This document shows positions 48,401 to 57,400 of a DNA stretch of 64,000 nucleotides, in pieces; position 1 is the stretch's first letter; every line of letters starts with the position of its first letter. The translations under genes and the position numbers were made by a program. The stretch lies in the NCBI GenBank assembly GCA_950097015.1, contig CATNEN010000003.1, positions 5,441,501 through 5,505,500 of the forward strand, written 5' to 3'. The notes below the pieces were generated by a model that saw nothing but the letters and a program-made list of their open reading frames with translations, was not told the DNA's origin and searched no databases. This DNA comes from Macrostomum hystrix (taxonomy: Eukaryota; Platyhelminthes; Macrostomidae).

Positions 48401-51400
48401 AATGAACGATTTAACGTAGTTAGAGTTGGAACAAAAATTCGTTAATTTAGATAGTTATTCTTTAATTCGAGAATTAAGATTTATGTTAGATCGTTACTCT
48501 ATAATTTTTTGTAGCAAAGCGATGAGTAAACGAACTTCAAGTGCAGTTTTACTCCTGTTGGTAATTATTTTTCACAGCATAAAAATCATAAAAAAGTACA
48601 GTTTAATGATCCATTCTAATGGCCACAGGCTCATTAAACTTAGCCTAGACATTTTTGAAATCAGAATCTTGATTAATAAAAAAATCTTGACTGTCTGATT
48701 TGTTTTCTGATTCTTATTAAAACACGGACGCAATTTGAGCACACTTCACTGACTCACGTGCAGGTTTGAGTCTAGTTTTTTTATTACAGATTTACCCCGA
48801 CGAAATCCCATTAATCCCTCTAATTATTCCTAATTGATCTTTGAAACTAGAAAACTACTTGTCCATTAAGTTGAAAAAAATCATGCAACTTATCGAAATA
48901 AACTAACAAAATGACTGACAGAATGACAAGCTGAGAGAATGACTAGCTGACAGAATGACTAGCTGACAGAATGACTAGCTGACAGAATGACTAGCTGACA
49001 GAATGACTAGCTGACAGAATGACTAGCTGACAGAATGACTAGCTGACAGAATGACTAGCTGAGAGAATGACTAGCTGACAGAATGACTAGCTGACAGAAT
49101 GACTAGCTGACAGAATGACTAGCTGACAGAATGACTAGCTGACAGAATGACTAGCTGACAGAATGACTAGCTGACAGAATGACTAGCTGACAGAATGACT
49201 AGCTGACAGAATGACTAGCTGACAGAATGACTAGCTGACAGAATGAATAACTGACAGAATGACTAGCTGACAGAATGACTAGCTGACAGAATGACTAGCT
49301 GACAGAATGACTAGCTGACAGAATGACTAGCTGAGAGAATGACTAGCTGACAGAATGACTAGCTGACAGAATGACTAGCTGAGAGAATGAATAACTGACA
49401 GAATGACTAGCTGACAGAATGACTAGCTGAGAGAATGACTAGCTGACAGAATGACTAGCTGAGAGAATGACTAGCTGACAGAATGACTAGCGGACAGAAT
49501 GACTAGCTGACAGAATGACTAGCTGACAGAATGACTAGCTGAGAGAATGACTAGCTGACAGAATGACTAGCTGAGAGAATGACTAGCTGACAGAATGACT
49601 AGCTGAGAGAATGACTAGCTGACAGAATGACTAGCGGACAGAATGACTAGCTCTTGTAAGCTGCTTTGTTTTATGTTGAAAGTAAATTTAATCAACAGAA
49701 AAATATGCTAGTCCACTGTTTGCACTTTTAGTTTGGTCTGTGATAAATGGCGCATCGCATCAAGGTTGTCCATTTTTGATAAAAGCTTTTTAGCTGTCTG
49801 TAAAAATGGCAGTGTCGCGTTTCTAAGAAAAGAAAGCTAATATTGTTTTTAACCCGTCATTTATTAAATTAATTGTTTTTTTTTTTTTTTTTCGCGCACC
49901 CCAAAGTACGCGCAATTAAGAGCATAAAAACCACGTATAAATTACCTTTGGGAATTGCTCTCTCATCATGATTGTCATTAGCATTTTGAAAAAGTCGATC
50001 TTCTGGGCCAAATTCTTTGCCTCGCAGGTGACAAGACCTTCCAGTCCTAGCAGAAGCAGGTCTTGAAAGCATTTGTTCTGCAGTTTCGAGAAATGAGTAA
50101 CAATTAACAAACTTCCCCTCAAGAGAATAAATAGAATATAAGAAATAGGGTGTGTGAGTGGCAGAGTGGTTAACGCGTTTGCCCTTCGAGCCAAGGTCCC
50201 TGAGTTCGATTCCGCGGCGAGGCCACATTCATTTGGAGCGCAGCCGCGGAGAGAAGGCTCGGTGGCTTGTCGTGCAATTTACGCTCTTGAGGGCCAACTT
50301 CAAAGGCACAGTGAGAGTGTACACTGCCTGACGATGAGAAAGTCATGTCAGATGTACACACTTGTGTGCGTGTGTGCTCAGGAGTCAGCGAAATGGGCAT
50401 CGCCTCCTCGCTGGCTGCGGGTCTAGTGTCACCAAATGATGTGCCATTGCCCGCAGCCCTCCAGAAAATATTATTCATAACGTAAGATACTTGCGCCGCT
50501 TACCATTCCGAACAGATCAGCTGACGGTCTCAACCGGCTGTCCCTGTCCAACATTTTCTCCACGGGGTCAAGCAGCTCGTGCTGCAGTTTCATGAGTGCC
50601 TGCGGCAGGCTGGCTGGCAGCTGAGTTCATTTTTTCCAGGAAAAAGCATTTTAATTTTTTTAAATTTTAGATTTTGTTAAATAACCAGCTAATTGTGCAG
50701 TAAAAAAGAGGGATGTATTGTCAAGATTTTACATGAGGGTGAGATTTTGACAAAACGGTAGGATTTCTTGAAAATCCTGGAAAATTTGGCAGATTAAAGC
50801 GAGACTTTTTCATTTAAATGTGAGATTTTGTCGAACGAGGCGAGATTTTGTCTCTCGATATTTTTTTTCATTTGTCTCACAAGATGAGACTTTGTCTCAC
50901 GAGGTGAGATTTCGACTCTCGATATGAGATTTTGTCTCACAAGGTGAGATTTTGTCTCAAGAGGTGAGATTTTGTCTCAAGAGGTGAGATTTTGACTCTC
51001 GATATGAGATTTGTCACACAAGGTGAGATTTTGACTCTCGATATGAGATTTGTCACACAAGTTGAGATTTTGTCTCTCGATATTACTGTTTTTCATTTGT
51101 TGCACACGATGAGATTTTGTCTCACGAGGTGAGATTTCGACTCTCGATGTGAGATTTTGTTTCTAAAGGTGAGATTTTGTCTCAAGAGGTGAGATTTTGT
51201 CTCAAGAGGTGAGATTTTGTCTCAAGAGGTGAGATTTTGTCTCACGATGAGATTTTGTATCTCGATATGTGATTTCGTCTTACAACGTGAGATTTTGTGG
51301 AACGAGTCGCATAAAGGAGAAAATTATTTAGTTAAATGAGGTGTGAATTTTGTAAAGCATGAAAATGATTAGCCTAAGATACTTGAAAAGTATACCTCAC

Positions 51401-54400
51401 ACTAGTTCCACTACAATAGTTTCCAATCAGTTCGTTAATCAAATGATGATGATGATGACATCATGATGTCATCATGACATCATGACTTGAATGATGACAA
51501 ATTCAAGACAAGGATAGACAAGAATTAATTCGTATCTGATTTGTCGGACTGATCTTGAATGATAAAGAAATGCGAATTTAATTAGGGAATCCATTAAACG
51601 AAGATGAAATGAAGATCACGTTGATCAAGAACTAACATTAATCACTCCCAAAAGAATTTTGGCTATAAGATCCTATCAATAAATATAAATGTACTTTAGC
51701 CTCGCCTCTTCAACTCTGCGTTGATATTGTTGCAGACTTCTGCCAGAATCGAGTAACGAAGCGCCGCCATTGTGTACAGCGTGAATCACTAGGCCAAGCG
51801 AGAACATGTCGCAGCTTCGACTAGCCTTCCCCTGCAGCTGCAGCTCGGGTGCCATGAAGTTTAAGTCTGGCTGCGCCAGCTTCGATACTTTGGCCGACCA
51901 CTGGGTGAAATTGAAAGCATCCTGTGGGACAGGAGAGAGCATTGCCCTGTTTCATGTCAGGGTAGAAAGGACAGGAAAATATTAGTGTGATTGATCTTTC
52001 ACTGTTGAGCGATCGGTTTTGTGTGATACTTTGGGACTCTTGGCTTAATAACAACTTGTTATGATTCCGTTCTATTTTTTATAATCAGCCTGAATCTAGC
52101 CTGAATTCTAGCCTGAATCTCAACCTGAATCTGGCATGAATCTCAACCTGAATCTGGCCTGAATCTAGCCTGAATCTATAGCCTGAATCTATAGCCTGAA
52201 TCTAGCCTGAATCTAGCCTGAATCTAGCCTGAATCTAGCCTCAATCTAGCCTGAATCTAGCCTGAATCTAGCCTGAATCTTAGCCTGAATCTAGCCTGAA
52301 TCTAGCCTGAACCTAGCCTGAATCTCAACCTGAACATCAACCTGAAACTGGCCTGAATCTCAACCTGAATCTGGCCTGAATCTCAACCTGAATCTGGCCT
52401 GAATCTCAACCTGAATCTGGCCTGAATCTAGCCTGAATCTATAGCCTGAATCTATAGCCTGAATCTAGCCTGAATCTAGCCTGAATCTAGCCTGAATTTA
52501 TAGCTTCAATCTCAACCTAAATCTAGTCTGAATCTAGCCTGAATCTCAACCTGAATCTGGCATGAATCTCAACCTGAATCTGGCCTGAATCTAGCCTGAA
52601 TCTATAGCCTGAATCTATAGCCTGAATCTAGCCTGAATCTAGCCTGAATCTAGCCTGAATCTAGCCTCAATCTAGCCTGAATCTAGCCTGAATCTAGCCT
52701 GAATCTTAGCCTGAATCTAGCCTGAATCTAGCCTGAACCTAGCCTGAATCTCAACCTGAACATCAACCTGAAACTGGCCTGAATCTCAACCTGAATCTGG
52801 CCTGAATCTCAACCTGAATCTGGCCTGAATCTCAACCTGAATCTGGCCTGAATCTAGCCTGAATCTATAGCCTGAATCTATAGCCTGAATCTAGCCTGAA
52901 TCTAGCCTGAATCTAGCCTGAATCTATAGCCTGAATCTAGCCTGAATCTTAGCCTGAATCTAGCCTGAATCTAGCCTGAATCTAGCCTGAATCTCAACCT
53001 GAACATCAACCTGAAACTGGCCAGAATCTCAACCTGAATCTGGCCTGAATCTCAACCTGAATCTGGCCTGAATCTAGCCTGAATCTTAGCCTGAATCTAG
53101 CCTGAATCTTAGCCTGAATCTAGCCTGAATCTCAACCTGAACATCAACCTGAAACTGGCCTGAATCTCAACCTGAATCTGGCCTGAATCTCAACCTGAAT
53201 CTGGCCTGAATCTCAACCTGAGTCTAGCCTGAATCTAGCCTAAATCTATAGCCTGAATCTAGCCTGAATCTCAACCTGAACCTCAACCTGAAACTGGCCT
53301 GAATCTCAACCTGAATCTAGCCTGAATCTAGCCTGAATCTATAGCCTGAATCTATCCTGAATCTCGACCTAAATCTGGTCTGAATCTAGCCTGAATCTCA
53401 ACCTGAATCTGGCCTGAATCTAGCCTGAATCTCAACCTGAATCGGGCCTGAATCTAGCCTGAATCTAGCCTGAATCTAGCCTGAATCTAGCCTGAATCTA
53501 TAGCCTGAATCTAGCCTGAATCTAGCCTCAATCTAGCCTGAATCTATAGCCTGAATCTAGCCTGAATCTAGCCTCAATCTAGCCTGAATCTATAGCCTGA
53601 ATCTAGCCTGAATCTAGCCTGAATCTAGCCTGAATCTAGCCTCAATCTAGCCTGAATCTAGCCTAAATGTATAGCTTTAATGTATAGCCTGAATCTCAAC
53701 CTGAACCTCAACCTGAATCTCAACCTGAATCTCAACATGAACCTCAACCTGAATCTCAACCTGCATCTCAACCTGCATCTCCACGTGAATCTCAACCTGA
53801 ACCTGAACCTGCAACTCAACCTGAATCTCAACCTGACTCTGGCCTGAATTCTAGCCAGAATCTCATCCTGAATCTCAGCCTGAATCTCACATGAATCGCT
53901 GAGGATTTCTCAACGAAGCCGAGTCCAGCCAGTTTCCAGCAGCGCCTTTTAGTGACAATGATTGATCCCAGACTGACGTTGCCATGCAGAACCTTCTGCG
54001 TGTTGTGGAGGTACTTCAGTGCTTCGTTTAGCTGGAAATATTCGTAGTTTTTAAGTGCAGCGTTTCATGGAAAGAAGTCGATAATTAGCGAAAAGAGAAA
54101 CTCACCTGAAAGATTCCGTGTTTCAACTCCAGATCTGTGAATGCTTCCTGCAATCAAGCAACAGTGTGTTTTTGGTAATTTGATTGAAATCACCTAATTT
54201 GATTAATAATAAGTCATTTGACTTCGTTGACGTCAGAAAGATTAAAAGAGAGCTGTAAAGTTACGCATAAATTTAATTCCTGATTGATAGAAATGATGAA
54301 AATGGCAGGCACTGTCACAGCCGTTCAGTCCATGGACTGTGGACCACCTAATATGATCCTGTCAAAGATCCTGTCAAAGATCCTGTCAAAGATCCTGTCA

Positions 54401-57400
54401 AAGATCCTGTCAAAGATCCTGTCAATAATCCTGTCAAAGATCCTGTGGTCCTTCAACTGGTAATGAAATTTTAAAAGATTGCTGGCTTTGTATAATTTTT
54501 TACTGAATAACTTTAGGTTACTGACATGACATGCATAATATGCTGGCCTCAGAAACTACTATCTTGAAGTCTCAAGAGACCAGGCTACTCAAGTATCCGA
54601 AGCACTTCCTAAATGACAAAAATGGCTAGTTAAAATCGTCTATATTAGGCGTGCCTTACAAAACTCGAAAAGTACTTTTGCGTTGCCTGAAAATCGTGCC
54701 GAGTATATATAGTCAGTTAATAAATTGTACTAATAGTTTTTCATATTTACAGTCATGCTGTTCCGATAAGAAGTCCACTTAAGGGATTGAAGTGTTTCGT
54801 GTATAAAACCTCGGATGGAATGTGTGGCTTGTCGTGCACTGTACACCAATGAGGGGCCAATCCCCATGGCACAGTGAGAGTGTACACTGCCTGACGATGA
54901 GATAGTAAGGTATCATATTATTATCATTTGCAGGGATCTCTGATCACAGCGAGGTGGCCGTTCTGTCCTTCTCCGCTGACTCCTGAGTACACACGCACAC
55001 AGATACCGTACACAGGAACACGCTCACACAGGTGTGTACATCTGCCCTGACTTCACGACAAGCCGCCAAGCCTTCTTTCCGCGGCTGCGCCCCAAATGAA
55101 TGCGGCCTCGCCGCGGAATCGAGCTCAGGGACCTTGGTGCGAGAGGCAAATGCTTTCGACCACTTTGCGTCTCACCATTCATTAATCGGCTTGTATTTTT
55201 AATTTTGTTATAATAATGTTGCACCTTTAACTCGACTGGTGTTGGCTGACTGCCTTTCGCATCCTGTGGACAAGCAAAGAAATTGGCCAGGCTACCCCAG
55301 ACTGGCTCCGTGGCGAAGGATATTGTGTCGCTGAAATGTTACAAGGTGGGACGGAAATTATGAATTATTTATGTGCTAGAGTACTTGAACTCAATATTTT
55401 ACAGCTAGAGTTAGAAAATAGTAGAAAAATGAGTAGAATAGAATGGAAAGGAATAGACTAGAACAGAATAGGCTAGACTTGAATAGAATAGACAAGGAGA
55501 ATACAGAATAATAGAGTAGAGTATAGTACAATTGAATAGACAAGAATAGAATAGAATAGAACAGAATAGAATAGAATAGAATGCAATAGAATAGAACAGA
55601 ATAGAATAGAAAAGAATAGAATAGAATAGAATAGAATAGAATAGAATAGAATAGAACAGAATAGAATAGAATATAATAGAATAGAATAGAATAGAATAGA
55701 ACAGAATAGAATAGAAAAGAATAGAATAGAATATAATAGAATAGAATAGAATAGAATAGAATAGAATAGAATAGAATAGAATAGAATAGAATAGAATAGA
55801 ATAGAATAGAACAGAATAGAATAGAATAGAAAATAATAGAATAGAATATAATAGAATAGAATAGAATAGAATAGAATAGAATAGAATAGAATAGAATAGA
55901 ATAGAATGGAATAGACTGGAATAGAATGGAATAGAGTTGAATAGAATAGAATAGAATAGAATAGAATAGAATAGAATAGAATGGAATAGACTGGAATAGA
56001 ATAGAATAGAATAGAATAGAATAGAATAGAATAATATAGAATAGCATAGAACAGAATAGAATAGAATAGAATAGAATGGAATATACTGGAATAGAATGGA
56101 ATAGAGTTGAATAGAATAGAACAGAATAGAATAGAATAGAATAGAATGGAATAGACTGGAATAGAATGGAATAGAGTTGAATAGAATAGAACAGAATAGA
56201 ATAGAATAGAATAGAATGGAATAGACTGGAATAGAATGGAATAGAGTTGAATAGAATAGAATATGGCTCATAAAAATAATAATCATACGATTGTGTAATG
56301 AATTATAAATGTGAAAATGGATAAAAAATTCTGTCAATTAAGCGCAGGTCTTAATTACCCCAACAATTATAGGAAATTGTACTTTTATCTAAAAATTCTT
56401 ATCCCACAATAGTCCATGCCACCCTTAAACAGCATTTAGTAGAATTTCAAATTCACTTAGCGATCTAAAAATGTTCTTACAATAGACCGATTGAACCTTT
56501 TGGGGCATCTGTGGATCTGGTACGAATATTCTGGTCCCTTTTTGATCTGGCCAAGGAAGGCTTCGATATAATTCTGGGCTGCACATTTCACTAATTAGAC
56601 TCTAGCGTGACCAGACTGCTCAGTTACTGAGCACAGTGCTGATGTCTCAACCATTTACAGCCTCTCCCAGTCTCTCTACTCAACTCTGTCCGTTTATCAT
56701 TCGAATGCAAGTACGGGGCTGAATGAAAATGAGAATATATTCCGTGTGGTGTGTGTGGTTGGGGTAAGAATTTCTGTGCCCCCACTCTGTCTCCGTGACC
56801 CCAACCTTTCGTTTTCCTCTCTGTTCGTCAGCTGCTGGATATTCGATTTCTTTCTTTTATTGCTCAGATTGGAATCTGCGCTACTCTGCAGACTGCGAGT
56901 TGGTCAATTGATCTGATAGACAAGTGTGCTGAATTCTGAACTGGAAATCCAAGACACTTCTCTCCCTACCTCTCATTCTCTCCCTCCCTCCCTCTCATTC
57001 TCTCCCTCCCTCTCATTCTCTCCCTCCCTCCCTCTCATTCTCTCCCTCCCTCTCATTCTCTCCCTCCCTCTCATTCTCTCCCTCTCTCTCATTCTCTCCC
57101 TCCCTCTCATTCTCTCCCTCCCTCCCTCTCATTCTCTCCCTCCCTCTCATTATCTCCCTCCCTCTCATTCTCTCCCTCCCTCTCATTCTCTCCCTCCCTC
57201 TCATTCTCTCCCTCTCTCTCATTCTCTCCCTCCCTCTCATTCTCTCCCTCCCTCTCATTCTCTCCCTCCCTCCCTCTCATTCTCTCCCTCCCTCTCATTC
57301 TATCCCTCCCTCCCTCTCATTCTCTCCCTCCCTCTCATTCTCTCCCTCCCTCTCATTCTCTCCCTCCCTCTCATTCTCTCCCTCCCTCCCTCTCATTCTC

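Noticed and set aside
55391-56337. 218- and 308-codon LFYSI-rich frames
   Set aside because: Pure AATAG pentanucleotide repeat.
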